From Thalassotalea sp. LPB0316 (GTDB lineage: Bacteria > Pseudomonadota > Gammaproteobacteria > Enterobacterales > Alteromonadaceae), in NCBI RefSeq assembly GCF_014898095.1, contig NZ_CP062946.1, positions 992,001 to 1,056,000 of the forward strand: a stretch of 64,000 bases of DNA. The letters are read 5' to 3'. Of the stretch, positions 9,246-19,116 are shown in pieces. The notes under the pieces are model-generated. The model saw only the letters and a program-made list of their open reading frames with translations, was not told the origin of the DNA and did not search any database. The first letter of the stretch is position 1, and each line of letters begins with the position of its first letter. The position numbers and the translations under genes are program-made.

Positions 9246-11000
9246 TTACTCGCTGACTGAGTTAGTTAGCCATACAGTTTGGTATGGCGCTAACTCGAGA
9301 TGCTCGCTAAAGTCATTAATTGCTTGCTCACTAATTAAGTCATACCAGTTTTCTGTGATGATCAAATTCAACTCACTCACCGGTACTACTTGTTGTTGAT
9401 TGGTGATATTAGAAATACAAAAAATACTTTGTTTTCGATCGAGCGACTGACGCCAAAAGCCAAACAGCGATAAACCGACATTTAAGGTAAATTGTGTCGC
9501 ATTAGGATGAAACGCAGGTTGTGCTTTTCTTAGGTCAATCAGTTTAAGCAACGTCGATAATATTTTCGCGTGCTGGCTATCTTCATTATTGAGGTGTTCA
9601 TCGAGTAAGTCTTGGTACCAACGACGGCGATTAATCGCACGGTTGTGATGGGTGTGATTGAGTTTCTCATAGTCATTGGTTGTGCCCAGTAAACTGTGAA
9701 TATAGATACCCGGTATCCCTTCAAGGGCGAGCATAATAGCATGAGCGCAAATAAAGCGTTCAAAACCCAACTCGTCGGCTCCCTCAACCGTACCTTTTAA
9801 GGCATCAACTAAAGCAATATTCATTTCATAGGCTTTTTGCTGACCATCTGGCGTTGAGCGCCAAGAGATAACACCGCCAAAACTTTGCATCGTTGATATC
9901 AAACTATCGACTTCTTCTTCCGATAAAATACCCTCAACTGGGCGCAAGCCAACGCCATCGTGTGAGGCGATAAAATTAAAATACGTGGTGCCGTTTTGCG
10001 CTGGCGGCATACTCATTAACCAGCGTTTTAAGTGTAAACAATTGCCGGTAATCAAGGTGTTAATTAACAAGGGTGGCAGTGAAAAGTTATAAATACAGTG
10101 AGCTTCGTTAGCGTTACCGAAATAGGTTAAGTTTTGGGTGTTGGGAATATTGGTTTCGGTAATGATCACCGCATTAGGCTCGGCGTGTTCGATTAAACTT
10201 CGCAACAATCGGATAATTTCATGGGTTTGAGCCAAGTTAATGCAGGTCGTGCCCAGTTTTTTCCAGAGAAAGGCAACGGCGTCTAGGCGAAAAATTGTCA
10301 CGCCGGCGTCGAGGTACTGACGGAATATTTTAACAAACTGCGCCAGTACGGCGGGGTTGCTGAAATCAAAATCTACTTGGTCGTGGCTAAAGGTACACCA
10401 AACGTGCTTTTCACCATTGGCTGTCATGGTTGGCCTGAGCAGTGGCGAGGTTCTTGGTCGAACAACCTCACTGGTATCAGCACTGGGATCGCAAGTAAAA
10501 AAGTAATCGTGGCCTGGACCTTCGCCTTTAATGAAGTTTTCAAACCACATACTTCTGCTAGAGCAGTGATTGATGACAACGTCAGCCATTAACCGCCGCT
10601 CGTTTGCGATAGCTCTAATATCGAACCAGCTACCATGTGCTTCATTAACGCTTGAATAATCAATCACTGAAAAGCCGTCATCTGAACTATAGGGGAAAAA
10701 GGGCAAAATATGCACGCCGTTGATAGAAGCGCCAAGATATTGGTTCATAAAGCTACGCAACGTTACTAACGGCAATTCATTTTCACTGATCACGCTATCG
10801 GCATAGGTGATCATAATGATATCTTGCTCAGACCAATGGTTTTGGTAGGGCTCTGGGCTTTGCACCGAAACTGAGATTTGCATTAAATCAATGAGTTCTT
10901 GAGCAAAGGCCAAATAATCTAACTCGATATCGACATCTTGGTAGATGATCGCTAATTGGCCACTAATTTTTAGGGCTAAATTATCTAAAACCGCCGTCAT
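9246..11000 (-). CDS. GH13 sucrose-phosphorylase-like enzyme, probable glucosylglycerate phosphorylase
   Basis: A glycoside hydrolase family 13 enzyme of the sucrose phosphorylase type (584 residues, no signal peptide). The catalytic residues are visible: nucleophile Asp240 in IFRLDAVAF, acid/base Glu282 in IITETN and transition-state Asp348 in ASHDGVG. The subfamily (GH13_18) includes sucrose, glucosylglycerol and 2-O-alpha-glucosylglycerate phosphorylases. Specificity cannot be read with certainty, but it is the last gene of a minus-strand operon holding GpgS, an MPGP-type phosphatase and a glycerate kinase. Phosphorolysis of glucosylglycerate to glucose-1-phosphate and D-glycerate is therefore the best prediction. 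It starts 17 bases after gpgS ends. Sucrose phosphorylase is the main alternative. Confidence 0.85.
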   Translation of the reverse strand: MTAVLDNLALKISGQLAIIYQDVDIELDYLAFAQELIDLMQISVSVQSPEPYQNHWSEQDIIMITYADSVISENELPLVTLRSFMNQYLGASINGVHILPFFPYSSDDGFSVIDYSSVNEAHGSWFDIRAIANERRLMADVVINHCSSRSMWFENFIKGEGPGHDYFFTCDPSADTSEVVRPRTSPLLRPTMTANGEKHVWCTFSHDQVDFDFSNPAVLAQFVKIFRQYLDAGVTIFRLDAVAFLWKKLGTTCINLAQTHEIIRLLRSLIEHAEPNAVIITETNIPNTQNLTYFGNANEAHCIYNFSLPPLLINTLITGNCLHLKRWLMSMPPAQNGTTYFNFIASHDGVGLRPVEGILSEEEVDSLISTMQSFGGVISWRSTPDGQQKAYEMNIALVDALKGTVEGADELGFERFICAHAIMLALEGIPGIYIHSLLGTTNDYEKLNHTHHNRAINRRRWYQDLLDEHLNNEDSQHAKILSTLLKLIDLRKAQPAFHPNATQFTLNVGLSLFGFWRQSLDRKQSIFCISNITNQQQVVPVSELNLIITENWYDLISEQAINDFSEHLELAPYQTVWLTNSVSE

Positions 11001-11017
11001 ATTCGCTCCTAGTCGCT

Positions 11018-12238
11018 TTAGCTAAATTCTATGTGATCTTGCTCTACCGCATCTTTTAATTCTTCAAGAATGTCAGGTACTGCGCTTTGTACTCTGTTCC
11101 ACGTAGGCATAAATGGCGTTTCCATCGGTCGGTCGAGGAACATTTGGCCGGCGGCAACGATATTTTTAGCAAACATTTCTATGGCTTTTTCTTCGTTGTG
11201 AACGTCGAGGGTTAAGCCATTCATCAAGGCATCGTGACGATAGGCTTCCACGTAATCCAGTGCAATGCGAAAGTAAGTCGCTTTAATTGAACGGAAGGTT
11301 TCGGTGCTGAAGGTTTGCCCTTGGGTTGCCAGTTTTCGGAAAAAGGCTTTGGTAATATCAATCGACATTTTTGATAAGCCGGCATTTTGGTTATCAAGTG
11401 ATAAATCTTGGTGTTTGTGATCGTAAACATCAGCGATATCAACCTGACAAATTCTATTGTGGGCATAGTTGCGTTGCATTTCGCTTAACACACCAATTTC
11501 AAGCCCCCAGTCGCTTGGAATGCGTAAATCCGACAAGACATCGCGGCGGAATGAAAACTCGCCAGCTAGCGGATATCTAAAGCTATCCATATAATCTAAA
11601 TATTCGTTGCAACCGACAGTGCGTTTTAACGCTTTGATCAAAGGCGTAACCAATAAACGCGAAACGCGGCCATTGATTTTGCCGTCAGCGATACGGGCAT
11701 AAAAGCCTTTGCTAAATTCATAGTTAAACTGAGGATGAGCAACAGGATAGAGCAGGCGAGCCAGTAACGATTTTTCATAGGTGACGATATCGCAATCGTG
11801 CAGCGCCACGGATTCTGCTTTATTGGTTGCGAGAATATAGCCCATGCAATACCAAACATTACGGCCTTTACCAAGCTCTTTGGGGGCGAGGCCGAGTTTT
11901 TCTAATTTGGCATCGATTGCTTGCAGCCTAGGACCATCGTTCCACAAAATTCGATGATGTTGCGGTAGTTTATTAAAAAACTTCAAAGCGTGTTGATATT
12001 GCTGTTGGTCTGCTCTATCTAAACCGATCACGATTTGGTTTAAGTAGGGCACCGTTGTTAGTTCATCGACAATAGCCGGCAGCGCTTCCCCCTCAAGTTC
12101 GGAGAATAGCGAAGGCAGAATTAAACCTAGCGGACGTTGCTTGGTGAATTTTAGCAAGTCTTTTTCGAGAGATTCGTGACTGCGCTTTGACAGGTTGTGT
12201 AAGGTTGTCACCACACCATTTTGATAAAAATCAGCCAT
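11018..12238 (-). CDS. gpgS: Glucosyl-3-phosphoglycerate synthase GpgS
   Basis: A cytosolic GT-A fold glycosyltransferase of 406 residues, expected to join glucose from an NDP-glucose donor to 3-phosphoglycerate, giving glucosyl-3-phosphoglycerate. The metal-binding DxD is visible as DCD at residues 148-150 ([10 protein letters not shown]), preceded by a nucleotide-binding region with [12 protein letters not shown] and followed by the acceptor region [15 protein letters not shown]. The length agrees with known GpgS proteins. Its start overlaps the end of the upstream phosphatase gene by eight bases. A mannosyl-3-phosphoglycerate synthase is a related alternative, but the glycerate kinase and phosphorylase partners favour the glucosyl form. 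Confidence 0.88.
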   Translation of the reverse strand: MADFYQNGVVTTLHNLSKRSHESLEKDLLKFTKQRPLGLILPSLFSELEGEALPAIVDELTTVPYLNQIVIGLDRADQQQYQHALKFFNKLPQHHRILWNDGPRLQAIDAKLEKLGLAPKELGKGRNVWYCMGYILATNKAESVALHDCDIVTYEKSLLARLLYPVAHPQFNYEFSKGFYARIADGKINGRVSRLLVTPLIKALKRTVGCNEYLDYMDSFRYPLAGEFSFRRDVLSDLRIPSDWGLEIGVLSEMQRNYAHNRICQVDIADVYDHKHQDLSLDNQNAGLSKMSIDITKAFFRKLATQGQTFSTETFRSIKATYFRIALDYVEAYRHDALMNGLTLDVHNEEKAIEMFAKNIVAAGQMFLDRPMETPFMPTWNRVQSAVPDILEELKDAVEQDHIEFS

Positions 12239-13103
12239 ATTTTCTCTCCTTTGTCGTGCTACAGTTGTTGTTTGTTGACCAAATACTGGGTATTAAAAAT
12301 GCTAGCGCTTCTGACCAGCCTGCCGGGCCATAAGCTTGGCTTTGGTAGGTAAACTGGCTTGTTGATAATTTCGGAAAGCCATGAGCTGGTGAGCGAATTT
12401 GAATGGCAATACTTGCTGCCTCTAGCATGGCGTTGTCGTTTTCACCGTCACCCAGTGCTAGCGTAGTTATTGGCGCACTATTTGATTTTTGATAAAGCGC
12501 CGTTAACCATTGCAGTGCTTTGCCCTTGTCGGTGAAATCGCCAATGTGAATAAAGCGTCCACCTCTAAGTACATTGGCACCGCGGTTTTTCATATGATTG
12601 ATAAAGGCTTGAGCTTTTTGTGCCGTGTCATGCCATAACACTGGCTCGTTAAATAGTCGCTGATTCGCTTTTTCAGCTTGCGATAATGATAAGCCGGTTA
12701 AGTTGGCGATGGTTTTCGTTGATAATTCTGAAAATCCTTGAAATTGGTCTTGATATTCCTGTGCTTCATTTTTAAGTAGTGTTAGCCAATAGGCCCTTGG
12801 TTGGCTAAAGCTTTTAAGCCAGTAATTTTGGAAGTCAACACAGCCGGTAGGGCAGGCCTTAAACTGCGACTTTGGTAGGAAAATCGCAGCGCCGTTTTCA
12901 ACAATAAAGGGCGCCTCTATATCGAGCGAGCCCTGAATATCGACAACTTCAGCAAACGTTTTACTGGTGTTAATAATAATCGGAATATTAGCTGCTTGTA
13001 ACTTCACCATCATAGGCATTGCCGCTTCATGGCTATAGCTAAAGTGATCGAGCAAGGTGCCGTCTAAATCGGTAAAAACTAAACAAGGGGGATTAAATGG
13101 CAT
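12231..13103 (-). CDS. HAD phosphatase of the mannosyl/glucosyl-3-phosphoglycerate phosphatase family
   Basis: A HAD-superfamily phosphatase of 290 residues. Motif I is FTDLDGTLLD with nucleophile Asp12 and Asp14; motif IV is LGDGENDNAML around residue 219. The large insert between them is a C2-type cap as in MPGP/YedP proteins. Beside gpgS it most likely removes the phosphate from glucosyl-3-phosphoglycerate to release glucosylglycerate, a compatible solute. It overlaps glycerate kinase upstream and gpgS downstream, so it is tightly coupled in the operon. The annotation mannosyl-3-phosphoglycerate phosphatase would come from homology; context favours the glucosyl substrate. Confidence 0.85.
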   Translation of the reverse strand: MPFNPPCLVFTDLDGTLLDHFSYSHEAAMPMMVKLQAANIPIIINTSKTFAEVVDIQGSLDIEAPFIVENGAAIFLPKSQFKACPTGCVDFQNYWLKSFSQPRAYWLTLLKNEAQEYQDQFQGFSELSTKTIANLTGLSLSQAEKANQRLFNEPVLWHDTAQKAQAFINHMKNRGANVLRGGRFIHIGDFTDKGKALQWLTALYQKSNSAPITTLALGDGENDNAMLEAASIAIQIRSPAHGFPKLSTSQFTYQSQAYGPAGWSEALAFLIPSIWSTNNNCSTTKERKYG

Positions 13104-13962
13104 GCATACTCCTTAGTGCGTTGATTGCGCGGTCACTTGCTAATTCAAAAACGTAATCACACTCAACAGGTAATCTTGCGATAGCGTGGCTGGTTAAGCG
13201 TTCAAAATGCTGAATAAAGCGAGCAATTTGCTGCTCGTTCATCACTTTGCTGTTGTTTGGCTTTGCGACTTTTTGACGCAATTTTTGCTCTTGTTGCCAG
13301 CGCCACTGCGCGACGCAGTCGAAATTGGGGGCCTTAAGCATTAACCAGCAGTGCATTTGCTTGTAAAAAGGCAGGAAATTGGTTAATTGTTGATTAACGT
13401 AATTGCGCCACTTGCCATCAATATCTTCATTTTCCTCAAGCGCATTGATTGGCGAGGCTAATTGAAGCTGGCTTTGTGGTTTGACTCCCCAACACCAACC
13501 TTCAAATATAACTATTTCTGGCTGTGTTATTTCTGGCCATTGGCTTTGTGGTAGCGGATCGTCTGTAGCTTTATCAAAACGCGGTAATTTCGTGGTTTGT
13601 CTGTTTGATAAAGTATCAAAGACCTTTTTCATTAAGGTTACATTGTGTGTGCCCGGTACGCCGCGTGTTGCAAGTAAGGGGTGGATAGTGTCAGCGAGTT
13701 CGGCTCGCTTAGCTGATGGCAGATAGAAGTCATCTAAAGACAGTACCGCAACGCTTAAGTTTAATCGCTGCTTAAAATAAGTTGATAGAAAATCCGCTAA
13801 GGTTGACTTACCTGAGCCTTGACAGCCGTTAATACCAATAAAAAATGGTGACTGCTCAGGCCGTTGTGAACTGAGCTGCTTGGCAACAGGGATAAACCAT
13901 TGCTCAGCTGTTCGTGCAAAGCCTTCTGGTAATTGGTGTTGTTGAATGAACTGTTCAAGCAT
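13093..13962 (-). CDS. P-loop D-glycerate kinase (GLYK-like)
   Basis: A P-loop kinase of 289 residues with Walker A GCQGSGKST (Gly46 to Ser53). It also has LSLDDFYLPSAKR, the region HPLLATRGVPGTHN and LPRFDKATDDP, features of plant-type D-glycerate 3-kinases. VIFEGWCWGV is the Walker B-like strand. Expected product: 3-phosphoglycerate from D-glycerate and ATP. It is the first gene of the operon; AAGAGAGG precedes its ATG. Next to a putative glucosylglycerate phosphorylase its job would be to recover the glycerate. A related uridine- or pantothenate-kinase-like activity is less likely. Confidence 0.85.
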   Translation of the reverse strand: MLEQFIQQHQLPEGFARTAEQWFIPVAKQLSSQRPEQSPFFIGINGCQGSGKSTLADFLSTYFKQRLNLSVAVLSLDDFYLPSAKRAELADTIHPLLATRGVPGTHNVTLMKKVFDTLSNRQTTKLPRFDKATDDPLPQSQWPEITQPEIVIFEGWCWGVKPQSQLQLASPINALEENEDIDGKWRNYVNQQLTNFLPFYKQMHCWLMLKAPNFDCVAQWRWQQEQKLRQKVAKPNNSKVMNEQQIARFIQHFERLTSHAIARLPVECDYVFELASDRAINALRSMHAI

Positions 13963-14116
13963 TTCAGTCGCCTCTCTTGACCTACCAATAGTTAAGTCAT
14001 TGGTGTAAGTATGAGAAGAATCAACTAATATGCCACTAATTAAATAGTGTTATAAATCAGTTTGTTAGCCATTATTTGTTGTTTTGGTTAGCTTAATTTG
14101 ACTGATTTTTGTACCT

Positions 14117-14141
14117 GGCTTGCACCGAGTTGGTGCAAGCC
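14117..14141. terminator. Perfect 10-bp hairpin downstream of mrcA
   Basis: GGCTTGCACC and GGTGCAAGCC form a perfect stem with a 5-base loop, a few bases after the mrcA stop on the minus strand and before the glycerate kinase promoter region. There is no clear U-tract on either strand, so it may be a weak or Rho-assisted terminator, or it may protect the mRNA 3' end. Confidence 0.5.
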
Positions 14142-14147
14142 TTGGGC

Positions 14148-16754
14148 TTAGAAAATATCGTCAGCTGGCGTGGTTTCAAATATTTCACTACTGGTATCTT
14201 TGCGGACAAACTCTGTTGGCTCACTGCCGAGTTTAAAATATTCAAACATTGTTGTTTTATCCGTTTTCTTGGTTAGCTTACCCGTTGCTTTATCGATTCT
14301 AACCGTGACGATATCGACCGGCTGACTAAATGGTTCATAGGGGTAATTGTTCAACGCTTGTTCCATAAAAGTAATCCAAGCTGGTTGTGCTGATTTTGCG
14401 CCAAACTCTTTGCCCGTGATCTGATCTTTACCTAAATTGCGATTGTAGACGGTTTGACCTAAATCGCGCGCTGGATCGTCAAAACCTATCCAACTGGTTG
14501 CCACGATTCTACGGCTGAAGCCAGAAAACCAAGCATCTTTGGCTGAGTTCGTCGTCCCTGTTTTACCAGCAATATCGCGACGTTTTAACGAACGAGCTCT
14601 AAAACCAGTACCTTGCCAACCCGGTTTTATTGACCAATCAGCGCCCCAAATGGCACTGTTGAGCGCTTCTGTCATCAAATAAGCGTTTTGTGCACTAATC
14701 ACTCGCTCTGCTTGAACAATTGGTTGAGTTGGTTGTACCTCGGTTGAATTTGATATGTCACTTAGCTGTGTCACCATCGCGGCTGGCGTTTTAATTTGCT
14801 CAACAGATGCGACTGATGTCGATAGTTCAGATTGCTCACTTAGTTGCGCTTGGCTTTCTTCTACCAAACATGGATCACAGGCTTGTGCAGGATTAGCTTG
14901 GAAAATTACGTCGCCAAATGAGTCTTCTATGCGTTCAATCAAATACGGTTTAACTAAAAAACCGCCATTGGCGAAGGTTGCAAACCCCGTTGCGACTTCT
15001 AATGGTGTTAATGAAGCTGAGCCTAGGGCTAGCGATTCATTTCGCGGTAAATCGTCTGGTGAAAAACCAAAGAGTGATAAATAGTCGATAGTGTTACTGA
15101 TACCGACTTCGCGCAATAAGCGGACTGCGATAACGTTTTTCGACTCAGCAAGCGCCTGACGAATGCGAATAGGGCCAGCGTATACTGGCGGTGAGTTTTT
15201 CGGGCGCCACGCAACACCTGATGTTCTATCCCATTTATTGATCGGCGCATCGTTAACCAATGACGCCAAGGTCATGCCTTTTTCAAGCGCAGCTGAATAG
15301 ATAAAAGGTTTAATATTTGAACCGACTTGGCGCTTGGCCTGGGTAACGCGGTTAAACTCACTTTGTTTAAAACTAAAACCACCAACGGTTGCTAAAATGG
15401 CACCGTTATCAGGGTTTAACGCGACTAAAGCACTTGAAACTTGTGGTAGCTGACTCAGTGCAAATTGCTGCTCGTTGATTGATTTGACAAAAACCACGTC
15501 ACCGCGCTTGATGATATCGTCAGGCGTTTGAGGCGGAGGTCCTTGCTTGTAGTCACTAATAAATTCACGTGCCCAACTCATGCCTTGCCACGGAATTTCA
15601 CCGGTTGATAAATCCTCAAAAGTCACCATCGCCATGTGTTCATCGACATAGGTCACTACCGCCGGTATAAGTGATTGGAAGCCAGTCATCTCACTTAAGG
15701 TTTCAACTATTTCTTCTTCGGTAACTGGCGTATCAGGGGTTATTTCAAGCGTTTGACCGACTTCAAGTGAATCAGGTAACGGGCGTAACTCTTTTATTGG
15801 TCCGCGGTAGCCGTGACGTAAATCGTAATCAAACAGGTTTTTAACAACAGCGTGTTGAGCGGCGAGTTGGAGATCAGATGGTACGGTTAAGTACACTTTG
15901 TAACCGCCGGTGTAAGCTTCTTCGCGACCGTAACGCGTTAACATTTCTTGGTGGGCCATTTCCGCAACATAAGGCGCATTCACTTCAATTTCAGCACCGT
16001 GGCGTTTACCGGTAATTGGCGCATTTTTGGCTTCTTCGTATTGTGCTTGGCTAATTTTTTCAGTGACTAACATGCGCTCTAGAACAACAGCTCGGCGATC
16101 TCTGGCGCGCTCCGGCGAGCGAATTGGATTCATGGTCGATGGCGCTTTTGGCAGGCCAGCAAGTACTGCAATTTGGGCAAGCGTTAACTCTTTAACGTCC
16201 TTACCGTAATATACTTGCGCGGCGGCACCAAAACCAAATGAGCGATGCCCGAGGGCAATTTTGTTCATGTACAATTCTAGAATTTCATCTTTTGTCAGTA
16301 TGCTTTCTATGTGCAGAGAAATAAAAATTTCACGAATTTTACGGGTGTAAGTTTGTTCTCGTGATAAGAAAAAGTTACGTGCAACTTGCATGGTAATGGT
16401 TGAACCACCACCTTTGTTCTGGCCGATAATTTGACCGACAACAGCACGGGCCAAACCAATTGGGTCGATACCAAAGTGATAATAGAAGCGCTCGTCTTCG
16501 GTGGCGAGAATAGCGTCGATGAGTTGTTGCGGCATTTCATCTAAAGAAAGAGGTATGCGTTTTTTCTCACCGAATTGTGAGATCAGCTTGCCATCGGCAG
16601 TAAAAATTTGCATCGGCGTTTGCCAATTCACTTCTTTAAGTGACTCAACACTTGGCAATTCATCGCGCATACTGATATAAATTATTATCAATGCGATAAC
16701 GCCAGCGAAAAATCCTATTAACGCTAATTTAAATAAGTTTTTTAACGAAAACAC
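14148..16754 (-). CDS. mrcA: Penicillin-binding protein 1A, bifunctional peptidoglycan synthase
   Basis: A class A penicillin-binding protein (868 residues) anchored in the inner membrane by an N-terminal helix (residues about 8-28). The glycosyltransferase 51 domain shows TEDERFYYHFGID with catalytic Glu86, GGSTITMQVARNFFLS and KDEILELYMNKI. The transpeptidase domain shows GSNIKPF with active-site Ser479, SKN in ALAESKNVI and KTGTTN (Lys731). An OB-like insert lies between the two. A stretch near residues 625-690 (ACDPC, then Ser/Gln/Thr-rich sequence) looks like a flexible insert. It is divergent from pilM, the standard arrangement in gammaproteobacteria. Confidence 0.97.
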   Translation of the reverse strand: MFSLKNLFKLALIGFFAGVIALIIIYISMRDELPSVESLKEVNWQTPMQIFTADGKLISQFGEKKRIPLSLDEMPQQLIDAILATEDERFYYHFGIDPIGLARAVVGQIIGQNKGGGSTITMQVARNFFLSREQTYTRKIREIFISLHIESILTKDEILELYMNKIALGHRSFGFGAAAQVYYGKDVKELTLAQIAVLAGLPKAPSTMNPIRSPERARDRRAVVLERMLVTEKISQAQYEEAKNAPITGKRHGAEIEVNAPYVAEMAHQEMLTRYGREEAYTGGYKVYLTVPSDLQLAAQHAVVKNLFDYDLRHGYRGPIKELRPLPDSLEVGQTLEITPDTPVTEEEIVETLSEMTGFQSLIPAVVTYVDEHMAMVTFEDLSTGEIPWQGMSWAREFISDYKQGPPPQTPDDIIKRGDVVFVKSINEQQFALSQLPQVSSALVALNPDNGAILATVGGFSFKQSEFNRVTQAKRQVGSNIKPFIYSAALEKGMTLASLVNDAPINKWDRTSGVAWRPKNSPPVYAGPIRIRQALAESKNVIAVRLLREVGISNTIDYLSLFGFSPDDLPRNESLALGSASLTPLEVATGFATFANGGFLVKPYLIERIEDSFGDVIFQANPAQACDPCLVEESQAQLSEQSELSTSVASVEQIKTPAAMVTQLSDISNSTEVQPTQPIVQAERVISAQNAYLMTEALNSAIWGADWSIKPGWQGTGFRARSLKRRDIAGKTGTTNSAKDAWFSGFSRRIVATSWIGFDDPARDLGQTVYNRNLGKDQITGKEFGAKSAQPAWITFMEQALNNYPYEPFSQPVDIVTVRIDKATGKLTKKTDKTTMFEYFKLGSEPTEFVRKDTSSEIFETTPADDIF

Positions 16755-16880
16755 AAATTAAGCCTAAAAATTTGTTAAAAAAAGTTGATATATCGCTAGT
16801 ATATCGTGTTAAACCATGTAATAAATGTATTTATACATATAAAATGTCATAAATAATTATAAAAAAGCTAGTAGGACGTT

Positions 16881-17960
16881 ATGCTAAGCAGCCTATGGAA
16901 AAAGAAAGCACCTATGATGGTTGGCATTGATATTGGCTCTCACAGTATCAAAGCCGTATTACTAGGGCAAGATGCTAGCGGCTATACCCTTGAGGCGATA
17001 GCCGTTGAAGCAATGCCCAGAGGCGCAGTTATCGACAGAGAAATTCAAGATATTGAAGCTGTTGGTAAGATTCTATCGAAAGTGCGAAAAAAAATAGCCA
17101 GTAAAATTAACCAAGCAGCGGCGGCTGTCTCAGGGCAAACCGTAATCACGAAAGTGATCTACATGGATGTTAATTTGACTGAAGAAGAATTAGCAAACCA
17201 AATCGAAATTGAAGCTGACAGCTTAATTCCATACCCCCTCGATGAAGTGAGTCTAGATTTTGAAACACTAGACGTAAATGAGTCAGATCCTAGTAAAGTC
17301 AATGTTTTGTTAAGTGCAGCTCGTACCGAGTCAGTCGAGGCGCGGGTTTCGGCACTTGAAGCCGGCGGTTTCCAAACTAAAGTCATCGATATTGAGTCTT
17401 ATGCGGTGAGCCGCTCATACGACTTATCGCTGCCGTTATTACCAAGCGATGCTAATGAGAAAGTCGTTGCTTTGGTCGATATTGGTGCAACCATGATGCT
17501 GTTTTCGGCGACTGATAAAGGTCAGCATATTTATAGTCGTGACCAAATGTTTGGTGGCGAGCAATACACGCGATCGATTGTTTCTTACTACAATAAATCA
17601 TTTGAAGAAGCTGAATTAGCAAAAATATCTAAAGAGTTACCGCCTAATTACACGTTTGAAGTGTTGGCACCGTTCCACACGACCTTGGTTCAACAAGTGC
17701 GCAGAGCTATTCAAATGTTTTTAACTTCTAGTGGTAAAAGTAAAGTCGATTACTTGGTAGTGTCTGGTGGTACGGCGATGGTCGAAGGGCTGCAAAACCT
17801 ATTATCAGAAGAGTTGGGTATTCATACGGTAATAGCCCAACCATTTAAAGAGATGGTGATCGCCGATACGGTTGATAAAGAATTATTGGCCAATGTTGAG
17901 CCACAATTAATGGTGGCTGCTGGTTTAGCGATGAGGAGTTTTAGCCCATGGCATATATAA
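16881..17960 (+). CDS. pilM: Type IV pilus inner-membrane platform protein PilM
   Basis: An actin-like ATPase-fold protein (359 residues) on the cytoplasmic side of the type IV pilus alignment complex, where it binds the short N-terminus of PilN. GIDIGSHSIKAVLL is the phosphate-1 motif, LVDIGATMMLFSA the second, and VSGGTAMVEGL the adenosine-binding motif. AGGACG lies before the ATG. It is the first gene of pilMNOPQ and overlaps pilN by 13 bases. The 126-base divergent gap with mrcA holds the promoters of both. Confidence 0.96.
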   Translation: MLSSLWKKKAPMMVGIDIGSHSIKAVLLGQDASGYTLEAIAVEAMPRGAVIDREIQDIEAVGKILSKVRKKIASKINQAAAAVSGQTVITKVIYMDVNLTEEELANQIEIEADSLIPYPLDEVSLDFETLDVNESDPSKVNVLLSAARTESVEARVSALEAGGFQTKVIDIESYAVSRSYDLSLPLLPSDANEKVVALVDIGATMMLFSATDKGQHIYSRDQMFGGEQYTRSIVSYYNKSFEEAELAKISKELPPNYTFEVLAPFHTTLVQQVRRAIQMFLTSSGKSKVDYLVVSGGTAMVEGLQNLLSEELGIHTVIAQPFKEMVIADTVDKELLANVEPQLMVAAGLAMRSFSPWHI

Positions 17961-18526
17961 ACCTGCTACCTTGGCGTGAAGAAGCCCAAAAAGCGAAACA
18001 GCGCGAATATTTTACTGTCTTAGCCGCGGTGGTTTTTGGTGCGTTAATTATTGTGTGGTTGATTGGCGAATTCTATCAACTTCGTATCGACGGGCAAGCA
18101 AAACGCAACCAATATTTGCAAGCTGAAATTCAAAAGCTCGACGCACGGATTGGTCAAATTCAAACGTTGAAAGAGAAAAAATCTGAGCTTGAAAAGCGGA
18201 TAGCAGTTATCGAACAGTTGCAGTTGAGCCGTAATGTAGGTACTCAGGTACTTGATGAGTTGGCAAAAATCGTTCCCAATGGGATTTATTTGACCAGCCT
18301 TGAGAAAAAAGCAAACATGCTTGAAGTTATAGGCAAGAGTGAATCGAATAACCACTTGGCAAACATGATGCGCGCGATTGAGCGCTCGGATTTACTTACC
18401 GATGCAAATTTGGAGTCGATTGTTAATGACGACAAGAAGAGTAAATTGCTAAGTAACTTCAAGATGAAAATCCGTATTAAAGGCATTACGGAAAACCAAC
18501 CTCAGCCTCAAGGAGATAAAGTGTGA
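17948..18526 (+). CDS. pilN: Type IV pilus assembly protein PilN
   Basis: A bitopic inner-membrane protein of 192 residues. It begins with the conserved PilM-binding motif INLLPWREE, then one transmembrane helix (about residues 22-42, VLAAVVFGALIIVWLIG). A coiled coil (residues about 55-95, rich in KEKKSELEKRI) and a periplasmic ferredoxin-like domain follow. It pairs with PilO to form the alignment complex linking PilM to PilP/PilQ. Its start lies inside pilM and its end overlaps pilO by four bases. Confidence 0.95.
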   Translation: MAYINLLPWREEAQKAKQREYFTVLAAVVFGALIIVWLIGEFYQLRIDGQAKRNQYLQAEIQKLDARIGQIQTLKEKKSELEKRIAVIEQLQLSRNVGTQVLDELAKIVPNGIYLTSLEKKANMLEVIGKSESNNHLANMMRAIERSDLLTDANLESIVNDDKKSKLLSNFKMKIRIKGITENQPQPQGDKV

Positions 18527-19116
18527 ATATAGATCTGTCACAATTTGATAACCTTGAACTCGACAATATTGGTCAGTGGCCCAAAGCTGCGAAAATCCTA
18601 CTAGCCGTCTTTTTGAGTGTTTTAACGTTAGCGCTAGGCTTTTTTCTCGTGGTTAGTGACAAAATCGGCAACTTAGAGTCGATTACGAATCAAGAGCAAA
18701 CCTTAAAGCAAGAGTTTCAAGCAAAGTATCACGTTGCTGCTAATTTAGAAGCGTTTCAACAGCAGATGATTGATGCTGAGGCGATGTTCGCAACCCAGTT
18801 GAAAAGTTTACCAGAAAGCCATGAAACGCCGGGATTACTCGACGATATCACTTTTGTTGGCACAACCAGTGGGCTTAATTTTAAACATATCAACTGGCAG
18901 CCAGAAATCGTCCAAGAAATTTATATTGAATTACCTATTGATATTGAAGTTGTTGGTGACTATCACGACTTCGGTAGCTTTGTCTCTAAGATAGCGGGCT
19001 TGCCGCGTATTGTAACTATTCAAGACTTTAAAATGACGATTAACAATGAGTCGAAAAACTTACTGACGCTGAAGTTACAAGCAAAAACCTACCGCTATAG
19101 GGAGAGTCAATCATGA
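18523..19116 (+). CDS. pilO: Type IV pilus assembly protein PilO
   Basis: A bitopic inner-membrane protein of 197 residues, partner of PilN. After a short cytoplasmic part (LSQFDNLELDNIGQWP) comes one transmembrane helix (about residues 25-45, AAKILLAVFLSVLTLALG). A coiled-coil segment and a periplasmic PilO domain (PGLLDDITFVGTTSGL) follow. The GTG start overlaps the pilN stop by four bases and the end overlaps pilP, as expected for stoichiometric coupling. Confidence 0.95.
   Translation: MNIDLSQFDNLELDNIGQWPKAAKILLAVFLSVLTLALGFFLVVSDKIGNLESITNQEQTLKQEFQAKYHVAANLEAFQQQMIDAEAMFATQLKSLPESHETPGLLDDITFVGTTSGLNFKHINWQPEIVQEIYIELPIDIEVVGDYHDFGSFVSKIAGLPRIVTIQDFKMTINNESKNLLTLKLQAKTYRYRESQS

Noticed and set aside
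13797..13988. Small minus-strand gene upstream of the glycerate kinase
   Set aside because: It overlaps the glycerate kinase P-loop region in another frame and has no protein-like features; a shadow frame.
14117..14141. Strong intrinsic terminator for mrcA
   Set aside because: The stem is perfect but no U-tract follows on either strand, so it is listed only as a hairpin with moderate confidence.
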